DNA from: Kappaphycus alvarezii
Lineage: Eukaryota; Rhodophyta; Florideophyceae; Gigartinales; Solieriaceae
Assembly: GCA_002205965.3 (NCBI GenBank)
Contig: NADL03000599.1
Span: forward strand, 2,170,001-2,234,000
Direction of reading: 5' to 3'
DNA: 64,000 nt
Shown here: positions 23,040 to 33,404 of the stretch, one piece after another
How the letters are laid out: the number at the start of each line of letters is the position of its first letter
Position numbering within the stretch: position 1 is the stretch's first letter
Made by a program: the position numbers and the translations under genes
Notes under the pieces: generated by a model
The model's database searches: none
Seen by the model: only the letters and a program-made list of their open reading frames with translations
Told to the model about the DNA's origin: nothing

Positions 23040-24041
23040 TGTAGTGCAATTGGCACTCACACTGTACTGCCATCGGCAGAGCTGATTTTGGTGATCTTTT
23101 TTTGATCTGATTCACTGCTAACCAGCAGGCACTGTACTGTACAGTAAGGGCAATTTTCACTTGTCGCGCACTATTATTCTGGGTATTGTATACCCACTCG
23201 ATGGGGCTTGAGTGCATGCAGTCTGGACCACTCGGCCCCCAAATTGGACCTGATATTTTCGCAGGTGAAGGGCACCTATTGGGCCAAGTGTCGAATTTAC
23301 TTATCTCCAACTTGGATCTCCCTTACTTGGTTGACCCTAACTTCACTCACCCCGCCGTAGTAGATAACTCTAACCTATCTAACTAGTATTTATACCTACC
23401 TGGCCACTAGGGACACAGATTAAACAGCCACCCCAGTGTTGGCTCTGAACTTGACTCCTAACTTCCGCCTTTGCAGAAACTTTACCAACGGCAACTTTGG
23501 CTATTGCCACGTTTATCTGTACGGGTCCCCCTTTCTATTTTACCCCTCTCTATCCAATATTATAATACACCTTTTGTTGTTTGTTTGTGATAGTTACTCA
23601 AACTTGGCGCCCCGGACTCCGGCACCTATATACAAATAGGAACTTCAAGGTTGCAGTTGGTGACAACACCTTTATCTGTAAAGGAGATATTCAGCACTGC
23701 TGACCCACTACTACATCTTCTTTGTCGAGTATTTCACCCTTAGTGTCTACGATTCTTTGGAATCGATCCCTATCAAGGTTCTAGCATTACGTGGACCACG
23801 GTCCGGCCTTACAACCCGGAGGACAAGTATACCGTCCAGCCGTCCAAGGAATTACCCCCGCTCTTCCAACTCCATTTCTCCTGGCCTTCGGCGAGCTGTG
23901 CTACTGCATCGCAGGGTGCTTAAAGAGAAAGCGGGACAGCGAACACCCTGTGGTTCTTCGTGTGTGTGCGTTGGGTTTCTCATTGTCTGACGGTGTTCCG
24001 TTCCTAGACGAGAAGAACTGCGCACAGCACATTGCACTACA
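23040..24041 (+). repeat. 5' LTR of the second chromovirus family (about 1 kb)
   Basis: It begins TGTAGTGCAAT and ends with the exact reverse complement ATTGCACTACA, an 11-bp inverted repeat with TG...CA ends. It aligns from end to end with 47058-48051; over the first third I count roughly 5% differences plus small indels. It contains a GTACTGTACAGTA motif near 23135-23147. Confidence 0.88.
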
Positions 24042-24047
24042 CAAATC

Positions 24048-24060
24048 TGGTCTCCCGACC
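24048..24060 (+). other. Candidate primer-binding site
   Basis: Six bases after the LTR the sequence reads TGGTCTCCCGACC. TGGT would pair with a tRNA 3' CCA end. The spacing is slightly long for a primer-binding site, so this is tentative. Confidence 0.4.
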
Positions 24061-24258
24061 TAGAACGTATTGGGTCAACTCCGAAGTCGTAGAAGATTCT
24101 CAATATTCTCACCTCTGGTAACTCTACTTCCAAGTGAGAGTTTACTTCTTTCGTCGTTGAGGATTGAAGACGCCCCTTTATTAAAAAGGGTTATTTTCTC
24201 GGTTCCTCGTGGTCAAGCCGCCACCGGAGGATAAGGAATATTTGGACTACGAAGTGGA

Positions 24259-26577
24259 ATGTCTTCCGTTGGATCCACTCGGCCTCGTACTCGAGCTGGC
24301 ACTGCACCTAAAGGTGTAGCCTCCTCAACAGCACTCCGTACCGAGACTCGTTCCAGGTCTGTGGCCGGAGACTTACCATCGGTCATGGAAGCACCCCCAC
24401 ATGACATCGACTACCGCTGCCTGGAGCATGATGCTTCTCTCTGGGAGGATATTTGCACTTCGGTGCGCAATGAGATAGAAACTGTTAAAGGAGAGATGAC
24501 TGCAATTCAGGAATTTCTGAGGACGAGTGAAGTCCGGTTTGATGTTGACTTTCGTCAGCAAGAAGCTTGTTTGAACAGCATTAGTGACTTGAAGGTTGTT
24601 GCAGGAACCCTGCGGGATGAGGTTGCCACTCTGAGGCAGGATGTTAGCGGTTTGCCGGAGGACCTAGCCGTCGAAAAAGCTACGGGTATAGAAAGAGCCG
24701 AACGTATCAGCACCAGTCTAAGTAGTCTCGAGTCCGGGGCCGTACCGGGTACCCAAAGCCTCGATATTCACCCGGAACAGGGAGTTCTCGGTATTACCAA
24801 TGTTGAAGGACCTCGTAGTAATGACGATGGAGATGATGATGAGGATGGAGATCAACGACGTCTTGAACGTTTGCAACGAAGAAGAAAAGCAAAGTACTTA
24901 AACAAGAAGAGGGTCAAGAAGAACAATAGGAACTTACACAAGGACTCATCGTCGTCTGAATCTTGCTCGCTCGACGGACTTGGAGAAGATGATTCTGAAG
25001 AGGCGTCCACGGATTCAGATTCGGACCTCTCTCTGGATGAAACTGGACGTCCGAAAGGAAGATACGAGAAGACGCGGGTCGCGAAGAAGTCCAAGAACCG
25101 CTCGTATCGAGCAAAGGTCCAAACAGTATCAGCAACCTCTGGTAGATACACCAGGACACGAATTGGCCTTCTGAAAGAACCCGGCCGGTGGGTAGGTCTC
25201 GAGGAGTTACGGGCAACAAACCATTTGTACCGTAGGCTGCTATCCTATCGTACGTACCGCTTGAAGCGAACTTCCCAGTCACTTAATTCCTCTCAGATAG
25301 GGAAAGCTCGGACGAAAGCCAGACGCATTGCCCAAAAGATTAAGGGGAAGGATTTTTTCTCTGGTGAAGACCCTATCATGGTGTTGGCTTTCCTGGCACT
25401 GATGGTTAGGGAGTTCAACTTCCAGTGCATGACAGAATCTCAAGCCTTTCGGGTTCTTCCCGACTTCTTAACCGGAATTGCAGAAAGGCAATTTCGCTCT
25501 GTCACCGAAACAACTTCTCCGGAGCAGGGAGTTATCACGAGCTGGCCGGAGGCAGTCCAGTGGATGCTTCGATCCTTCGCCACTGACGATGCCATACGCA
25601 ATGTGGTACTCGCTATGCGAGATGTTCAGCAGATACCCAACGAGGGCGAACGTGACTACTATTTTGCGCCTTTCTGACAACAGCAGCCGTTGCGGTAACG
25701 TTCACGACGCCCAAGAGCTTATTACGATGTACACCGACGGCCTGAGCCCCCGAATCAAGGGAGCTGTCAGCCATTACCGACGCACAAATAAGGCAGCTAC
25801 CTTCATGGATATTGTCGAGTACGCCGAGATTCAAGGCATCTCCGTCAGAGCTCGCTCTTAGCGCTCCGAAAGGTCTCGATCTCGTCCCGTACGGTCAAAC
25901 CTGGTGCCAGAATTACGGTTTCTCGGCGGGATACGAAGTCCCCGTCAAAGACACGAACTGTGGCCCTGTTAGATTCTCCGTCCGCATCTCAAAATTCAAC
26001 GATCGAGTATGATGCCGATGGAAATGACTACGAGGCTCACATACTTGACCAAGCTGGTGCTTCGGATATTCCAACTTGTACGACGGAGGAAGGACTTACT
26101 TCAATATCCGAAGAGACGTCTTTTGATACCTCTCTCCTACTCTCGGATCGAGGAAATACTCCCGAACCGCAAATGCCACACGCAGACCGCCACACAAACT
26201 TCAACCGCACAGGTTGGGGAGGGCGGACGTCGGCGCCATCACTGTCACGCCTTACGAAAGAACAGCAGATAAGTCGCCGCCATAACCTCATATGCCACAC
26301 ATGCTATGGCCGGGGACATATTTCCCCAGAATGCATTTTACCCTTGCGGGAACTTCCTTCAGTATCACGGAGGTATGAAGCTTTGACCCCTCAAGAGAAG
26401 GCCATGGTACCGCAGACAAGCTATTACCGCGTCACCCGGATGCTGAGGTCGGAAGCCCAGCATCCCGCTACGGAACCTAGAGATATCGCTAAACTCCATG
26501 CTTCGGCGACGCCGATAGGTTTCATACCACCGGTTCCATCCCTGGCGGTCCCAGATAACCTTTCAAAAAAAGAGTAA
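24259..26577 (+). pseudogene. Gag region with zinc knuckle (second chromovirus, fossil)
   Basis: It starts at ATG 24259. The N-terminal part has heptad-like helices, followed by a long acidic, Ser/Asp-rich and Lys/Arg-rich disordered stretch near 24820-25100 and then a capsid-like part (FFSGEDPIMVLAFLALMVREF, WPEAVQWMLRSF). The end carries a CCHC zinc knuckle (CHTCYGRGHISPEC) near 26295-26335, which binds genomic RNA. The large acidic/basic linker is unusual for a Ty3/gypsy gag. The region is broken. Confidence 0.8.
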
Positions 26578-26792
26578 AGGGAGCCTCCCCTTGGGAAGAG
26601 ATTGTCCCCTCGGACACAGTTGCAAACCAATCTGGGGCCCCATGGCCCCGCTCCCTTACTCACAGAAATGGTAGCACTTCAGATGCCGCCCCGGATCCCG
26701 AAATGTAGCTGTTGGGGATGCAAAAAATTGAAAGTCCGAGCGGCTTAGATCACCTCTTCAAGCTTCAGCGTCCATAGAGAAAGGTTAGGAGC

Positions 26793-27605
26793 ATGAAGCA
26801 CCCAGACAGAGTCATGGTTATGGCCCGACGCAATTACAAGGTGTATGCTGATATCGGCCGTAGACCCGGACTCATGCATCGGGCGCTTGCGGTTTTAGAC
26901 ACTGGAGCAGGTCCTAACTTCGTCCGAAGTTCGGAACTCCCACCGGAAGCGATGAAGCGTCTATCTTATGGCCCGCTCCCGGAAATCTGTGATGCAAATA
27001 ACAATCCGTTGAGGACACTTGGGACCATTAAGGTACCCATCCGGTTGGGAAGATATCTTGCCCTGGTCATGTTCATCGTATGTGAGAAGCTCGCCGCACC
27101 AGTAATATTAGGAACGGATTTCTGGGACCGTTTTGTGGAATCAATTCGTCCCCGGGAGAAGCTCGTTGAGCTTGAAGGAGGAATTACGGTTCCAATAGTA
27201 CGAAGGCCTTTAAAAAGGGCACCAAGTAAGAGACCGCTACCAACGGAATTGGAACCACCCCTCAAGGACGGAAGGACATCGCCCAACACGAGGATGTCCA
27301 CCCGGGTTACTATTCCGCCACAAAGTCAATCATTTGTACCAGTGACAACAGACCGCCACGGCCTGATAGTTGTACAACCTGACTCAATTCTCTACAAAAA
27401 AGTCGGATTGGCAGCTGCAAATGGTATTGAACAAGTGGAAGCCGGGGTCCCATTTCGGTTGTTGATCAAGAACTTCACCAAATCCCCTATAACTCTCCAA
27501 CGGTTGCAAATTGTTGCTCAAGCATTACCTCATCCATCAATAACAGTACCAAGTCAGCTAAGCTTTGGAGAGGTACTCGGTATCACCGAAGAAATATCTC
27601 CATAG
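26793..27605 (+). pseudogene. Retropepsin-like protease region (second chromovirus, fossil)
   Basis: The classical LAVLDTGAGPNFV motif occurs near 26890-26925. It is followed by the flap and the hydrophobic segment VILGTDFWDRF near 27105-27135. This would cleave the polyprotein. The position between gag and reverse transcriptase fits. The remaining roughly 150 residues link to reverse transcriptase. Confidence 0.85.
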
Positions 27606-27644
27606 TATAGTCCTGCACCAACGCCTGGTGGACACCAGCGCCCT

Positions 27645-28570
27645 GTGCTTCAAGAATACGAACACAAAAGTCTGAATGGAGAAGCTTTAGCACCAGAAAG
27701 GTCTACAAAAGCAGTAGAAAACCTCGACTGGAGCCACATAGATCCAACGTTGGCCACTCGATTCAAGGAAATTCTGAGCAAGTACTCGAGTATGCGGGAT
27801 AGTTCGCTGGGAGCAATCAATACTGTTGAACACCACATCGAATTTATTCCCGGGACTCGCCCTATCGCTCAACCGCCTTAACGAGCTGGACCCAAGGCAA
27901 GGGAATTAGAAGCAACCGAGGTACAGATAATGTTAGAAGCAGGCGTAATTGAGCTCGCACAGTCATCATGGGCTGCAACGGTGGCGTTAATTCCTAAGCC
28001 CGATGGGACGGTTCGTTTTTGCGTCGATTATAGAAAACTAAATGCCGTAACAGTGGAGGACACCTTCCCTTTACCAAGGATGGATGAATGCATTGACTCC
28101 TTGGGAGATGCATCAGTATTCACTACCCTTGATTGCAATTATGGTTACTGGCAAGTTCAACTGGCGGAAGAGGACAGAGACAAGACCGCCTTCGTATGCC
28201 ACGCAGGATTATATCGCTATAGGCGAATGCCATTCGGATTATGCAACGCACCTGCTACCTTTCAGCGCACCCTCGACATTCTTCTTTCATCATACCGATG
28301 GCACTCCTGTCTCAAGTACCTTGAAGATGTCATCATTTTCTCCAAAAAAATGGAGGAGCACATCGACCATGTCGAAGAAATTCTGCGGGTGTTGCAACAT
28401 GCTGGTGTATCCCTCAAGTTAAGGAAACGTACATTTAGGTCCGATAAGGTCAAATACCTAGGACATATCATCAAGCCAGGAAGATTGTAAATAGATTCTA
28501 CCAGAGTAGCCGCACTCCGTCAGGCGAAGCACCCGACAACGCTTACTGAGCTTCGGAGTTTTCTCGGTCT
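27645..28570 (+). pseudogene. Reverse transcriptase region (second chromovirus, fossil)
   Basis: The blocks are in order: SSWAATVALIPKPDGTVRFC, VDYRKLNAVT, FTTLDCNYGYWQVQL, YRYRRMPFGLCNAPATFQ, then CLKYLEDVIIFSK at the catalytic position, and VKYLGHIIKPG. This is clearly of Ty3/gypsy type. The element is broken in and around this region. Confidence 0.88.
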
Positions 28571-28575
28571 TTGTA

Positions 28576-29180
28576 ATGTATAACGCCGATTTATCAATGA
28601 ATTTTCCAGCATCGCGGCACCACTTAACAATTTTGCGAAAAGTTATGCCAGCCAAGATAGAACCATTTGGTGCTACCGAAGAAGTCGCTTTCCGGACTCT
28701 TATCACCGAAATTTTGTTACCCAAGGTATTGGCTTTGCCAAAGGCGGGACTCACTTATTCAATAGGCACAGACGCTAGTCAATATCAAGTAGGAGTCGCC
28801 CTCTTCCAAACCTACCCAACGGGGGAACGAAAACCCATTGGATTATTCTCTAGATCACTCAAGAAAGCTGAAACACGTTATCCCGTTACAGAAAAAGAAT
28901 GCATGACCGTGGTTTGGGCGTTAACGGCATTGCGACCCTACCGACAGCGGGAGAAATTAACCATCCATACGAATCATTCCTCACTGAGGTGGTTAATGAA
29001 TGTCACTGATCCATCGGGTCTTCTTATGCGCTGGAAGCTCCGAATTTCGGAATTCGACTTTGAAGTTGTGTATAAAAAGGTAAAACAAAATACACAAGCA
29101 GATGAATTGTCAAGACTTAGTACCATCGGTGAAACTGTGGGAGATTTCGACGAGGAAGTACCGTGCTTTCTTGCAGAGGA
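28576..29180 (+). pseudogene. RNase H region (second chromovirus, fossil)
   Basis: IGTDASQYQVGVALFQ, KPIGLFSRSLKKAETRYPVT and EKECMTVVWAL are the usual RNase H blocks that follow reverse transcriptase in Ty3/gypsy. HTNHSSLRWLMN and ADELSRL lead into the integrase linker. The product would remove RNA from the RNA-DNA hybrid. Confidence 0.85.
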
Positions 29181-29439
29181 CCCCTGCGCTCTTGAGGAGG
29201 GGAAGCCGTTGGACTCGTCCGCAAAAATCGAACTCAAATACGACAATAAGGGCGGGCAGTTCACAGAGTTTGATGAAATCGAGATTTATTTTGGCACTGC
29301 AGATCAAGTACTATCCATTCAAAACGGAAGTGAAGAAGAATTCGAATGCATTTCTCCGGAGGAGCTCTTCAGGGAACAGTACAAAGACGACTTCTGCCAG
29401 AAGACCCGTTCAAGAATAAATGCTGGACACCAGCTACCC

Positions 29440-31224
29440 TTCACAATGGAAGCTCCCGGGCACGAAGGATACCTCTGTCGAAGAGAGTCGGAATACATTC
29501 AGATCGTCGTACCCAACTACCTTCAACAGAGGATTTTAAGACTCAGTCATCATTCCAAGTCAGGCGCTCATCCAGGTGACCGGAGACTGTATGTTTCTCT
29601 GAAAAAGTCCCACTATTGACCATCGATGTCGATGAATTTTTAAGCCGTCGTCCGCTCGTGCGCAACTTTCGCGAAAAATAGAATCAAATTGCGAAAGTCT
29701 GTGAAGGAGCTAAAGCTCTTTGCACCAAGACCCCCACTGAAGTTCGTGGCAAGCGACATACTCGGAGAACTCATCCGCACCAACAGGGGGAATCGATTCT
29801 TGCTGGTGATCACTGATCGATATTCCAAGATCGTACGAGCCGTGCACCTCAACAAAATCTCTGCTGCAGCAGTTGCCTCCGCCTTTGTAACACACTAGGT
29901 GTTTGTGTACGGTCCACCCATACAGTTGTTGTCCGATATTGGTAGTCAGTTTGCGTCCAATTTCTTTTTGAGCTTATGCTCGATTCTCGGCATCAAGAAC
30001 TTGTTCACAACCACATACCACCCGCAGACGAATGGGAAAGCGGAGCGTTTCAACCGCACAATACTTGCAGCCCTCAGGTACTACGTAGCTGATAACCAGA
30101 AGGAATGGGACCTCTGCACGGACGCGCAAACATTTGCTTATAACACACAAGTCCACAGGACAACGAACGTGGCCCCCTTCGAACTCGTCTTGTGACGCGC
30201 GCCCACTTACTTAGCAATTCAAGCACAGCCAACTCTTGAAGAAAACTCATCGACAGTGCAATACCACCATCGGTGGAGGGCTTGGTTAAAAGGTCTTACG
30301 TCTACTGTGGACCAGTCCATAGAGATGGAACAAGCAAGATACAAACGCAACTTTGACGCGCGGCTACGAAAACTAGCATACGAAATACCGATCGGATCGT
30401 TTGTATTCCTGAAGAGGAAGCCAGGGTCGAGCAAAGAACGGCAACACAAGTTGTCTGCCGTGAAAAATGGTCCACATAGAGTCAGGGAAGTTCGAGATGA
30501 CACTGTCGAGATCGAAATCGCAGACACGAAAGAGCGAGTATCGCGGGACAGAGTCGAGCCTGCACCAATACTCTGGGGTGACGTACAAAAAAAGGCCCAT
30601 CGGAAGCAATTGAAGCCTACACTAGAACAGCACCAAACGGATCACACCACCGCAGCCATCATAATGCGAATCAACTCAAGTGGTATCCCCGAACGTAGTT
30701 CGTTCTCCAAAGGACTGCTTGACCTTCCATTGATTGAAAATAGAGAGGGAACAATAACTAATGCAGCACAAGACTCGCTCGAGGCTCAGGATCACAACAG
30801 GAAGTTGACGGCACACAAAGAAACAATTCCTCCCTTAGAGGATAAAAGCGGCGATCAGGCGATGCCTTTGCCACCCGTTGCGGCCCGCTCGCGAGAGAAC
30901 AGTACCCCTAACAAAGACAAGCGATCTGAAGAGAACAACAGTGACAAACAACTACCCCCACAGATCAAGCATCAGTCAAGGGAATCTGAGGCTAGGGTAC
31001 AAAAGCCAGAAGTCCCGAGTCGGGAATATGTCATCGAGAACATTTTATCACACGGTCGAGCTGAAGACGAGGATCTATTGCTTCGCGTCCACTGGACCGA
31101 CTATCCAATCTCTGAGACAACTTGGGAACCTGTATCCGCGCTTCCGAGGAGCAAGGTAGTGCAATACTTCCGGAAAAATAAACTGCCCCTACCACCAGAA
31201 GTGGAAACTGCTCAAGTTGGATAA
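29440..31224 (+). pseudogene. Integrase region with C-terminal chromodomain (second chromovirus, fossil)
   Basis: An H2C2 zinc region near 29530-29620 (RILRLSHHSKSGAHPGDRRL) comes before the core (KFVASDILGELIRTNRGNRF, ITDRYSKIVRAV, LLSDIGSQFASNF, TYHPQTNGKAERFNRTI). After a basic C-terminal domain and a long charged spacer, a chromodomain closes the frame near 31020-31190 (ENILSHGRAEDEDLLLRVHW, ETTWEPVSALPRSKVVQYF). This places the element among the chromoviruses. The region is broken. Confidence 0.88.
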
Positions 31225-31269
31225 AATACTCAAGATAATTCGGAAAGTATCAATTCTGTTCCAATCTTC

Positions 31270-31280
31270 AGAAGGGGGAT
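31270..31280 (+). other. Candidate polypurine tract with no LTR after it
   Basis: AGAAGGGGGA lies 46 bp after the chromodomain stop, where the plus-strand priming site and 3' LTR should be. The following sequence (TGAATTACGAACC) does not resemble the 5' LTR start TGTAGTGC. Confidence 0.35.
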
Positions 31281-31489
31281 GAATTACGAACCTCAAAGAT
31301 AGAGTTCAACCGAGAACTCATTTTTTTGGCCAACATGGACAGGAGCACAAGGAGGTTTGCGAGAGGGCCCGCTACTAGCAAATTCAAAATGGCTTACTGA
31401 AGTGGAACCAGATCTTCCCAAAACTTTCGGCGCATTGTTGAAAAACATGGCTTTCAATTACCTACTGTCGTTGGGATTCGCCCACTTCG

Positions 31490-32215
31490 CTACTTATCCG
31501 TCGATTGAGGGCAGGATCGCGGAAGATTGACCCGTTCGCCGGTGGCTTTCCGCTCAACATACTCTACAGACGCGAACGAACTGCGCCGCATCTCTCTCAC
31601 TGACCACGGGAGAGGACGAAAGAAAGCTCCGACTACTTGAATGACGAAGTAATGAATTACCGCCCAAGCTTCTGCCGAAAAGAACAACAGATCTGAAGAC
31701 TGAACCTGGGAACCCCAGAGTACGAACAGACATGTTGCATCCTCTCCACTGATTATTTTCTGGCGGGCATCGATAATGACACTTCGTAGTTGGCCTACCA
31801 ACTGCGGTACGGTGCTAGCCCAACTCCCCTCTGGGAGTGACAGGATGGAATCCAGGAATTTCTTCACGATATCTACGGCCGTCTCATGATACCCTACCGG
31901 TCCGTACTTCATACCTGAGGAAGAAATTGTAGCATCCACGACGATTGGCGCTTGTTCCACTTCTTGGAGTTCCTTACCTGCCGATTCTTCCAGCTTCAAA
32001 TGCTTGGAGGGTGGCGAGTCCTCCCCAGAAGAGAGGATGATGACCTCTGACTCTTGAGATTGTCCCGCGAATTTGATCTTTAGAAGGAACCTGCGAAGAT
32101 TCCCTACGCGGACGAGTCTCTCCCCGCCTTTTTGTGCATTCAGGGGTTCTTGGCTTAATGCTTGCCGGAGAAGTGCTTGAGAAGAAGCGTTACATGGTCC
32201 TTTCTGCTGGCTCAT
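31490..32215 (-). CDS. Antisense open frame downstream of the chromovirus integrase, unknown function
   Basis: A clean 241-codon frame starts at ATG 32215 on the strand opposite to gag-pol, about 270 bp past the integrase stop. I recognise no family. Residues of about 55-66 read SEVIILSSGEDS, which fits a SUMO-interacting motif (hydrophobic core followed by acidic and serine residues). The C-terminal half is helical and hydrophobic (SDLLFFSAEAWAVIHYFVIQ). Some plant LTR elements carry antisense extra frames near their 3' end, so it could belong to the element. It could equally be a remnant of another insertion or of a captured host gene. Confidence 0.45.
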   Translation of the reverse strand: MSQQKGPCNASSQALLRQALSQEPLNAQKGGERLVRVGNLRRFLLKIKFAGQSQESEVIILSSGEDSPPSKHLKLEESAGKELQEVEQAPIVVDATISSSGMKYGPVGYHETAVDIVKKFLDSILSLPEGSWASTVPQLVGQLRSVIIDARQKIISGEDATCLFVLWGSQVQSSDLLFFSAEAWAVIHYFVIQVVGAFFRPLPWSVREMRRSSFASVEYVERKATGERVNLPRSCPQSTDK

Positions 32216-32555
32216 CTTGCCGAGCTGACGAAGCGATGTCGGCGAACGTCCGCGCCTCGCAGATATCCCCTTGTTCCTCAGGGCCCCAACTTATATTTGC
32301 AACCGACCCTCTTGATGCCGTGCCCAACGGGCGGTTCTGCCGATTCGCTCTGCGACTTCGGGCCTCTGCCTCATCACTTATCTGGTTAGACCACGGGTCG
32401 TACCAGATGAAGTCTCTCGCCTCCCCAGACCGTGATCGGCAATAAGTGTACCGCTGAGCGCTGCCACGCTAACTGCTACTCCTCGGTACCCGCGTCCAGT
32501 CTGCTTCGTCCACCACTCGCTTTAAGACTACCCAATCACCATACCCTTCCTCACC

Positions 32556-33227
32556 ATGGACAACTCGCAGCACGTCCGGACCAAGCAAGTCTCGTATGGC
32601 AGCTTTCCAATAGCTTTTGGGGATCGTACTCTTATGTGTGCAGCAGAAAGTGCCTTACAGAAGGACTGTCAGTATATCGGACAAAGCGAAGCTGAGACAT
32701 CTGAGATGTTCCGTCGTCTAGCAGTTTGGGTTGGTAGTGAGAGGCGTTTTGATTCGCGGGCTTCTTGTTATCACCCCTGCCTCTGGTGGGATAGCACTGT
32801 TTTGCTCAGGGATTAATCTCTCGAAAAGTTTGTTTCCAGAGTATGTTGTCTAATGAGTGCGTCTGCTGGTGTGGAGCCGAGTTTTAAAGCAAGGCGTCAC
32901 GTGCACGGGAAAAATAGAAACAAGCTTTCTGACAATAAGGCAGACATGAAAAGCAGTTTAATATTCAACTCCAGGCAGAAATATCGTGTTGAGAATGCTG
33001 CTCTTGCTTCCGCTCGTAACAGTGCTGTTGAGAAAATGCTGTTGTAGGGCTTCGTAGAGCATCAGAGACAGAATAAGACTTTGAACTGGGTTGATGTAGA
33101 TGGACGTTTTGAATGTCCGCAAGATGAGCTTGAAATGCCGCGGGAAGGAGGTGATGATGTGGATTGGTCCACAATGCCAGAGAAGCTCGATCATCTTCTT
33201 GACGTTAACGGTAATCAAGCAGATTAA
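32556..33227 (+). pseudogene. C-terminal hAT transposase fragment
   Basis: One frame ending at TAA 33225-33227 has the tail of a hAT transposase. The signs are CLWWDS, SLEKFVSRVCCLMSASAGVE and HGKNRNKLSD, which match the hATC pattern with a conserved tryptophan pair, SxAxxE and RNRLS. It has stops at 32814-32816 (TAA) and 33045-33047 (TAG). It is not closely related to the hAT at 10430-13727. N-terminal parts and terminal repeats were not found. The first 40 residues or so are not recognisably hAT. Confidence 0.6.
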
Positions 33228-33404
33228 GTTTGATTGCAAGTGAGACTCAATTAATGACTCATGGGTAATTTTATTTGGTTATTGTTTCGTCGGACGAAAC
33301 AGTGCTTGATGTTGTACCCATCAACAATCCCTGTTTCAATAATTTCGTAAATTACGGTTACATTACAACCTTCTGTAAGGTTATGTTACATTACAATAGT
33401 TTTT

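Larger units (their letters stand above)
23040..31300 (+). mobile_element. Second Ty3/gypsy chromovirus, 3' LTR not found
   Basis: The plus-strand order is 5' LTR (23040-24041), leader, gag with zinc knuckle, protease, reverse transcriptase, RNase H, integrase, chromodomain and a purine-rich tract near 31270. No second copy of the 1-kb LTR occurs after it. A solo LTR of the same family lies at 47058-48051 but is not this copy's partner. No target duplication can be checked. The copy is broken, with several breaks spread over gag-pol, and is older than the first chromovirus. The 3' part may have been lost by deletion or recombination. Confidence 0.88.

Noticed and set aside
23757-24063. Open frames of 77-90 codons inside the 1-kb LTR
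   Set aside because: They lie within LTR sequence, overlap one another and have no protein motif; they reflect LTR composition.
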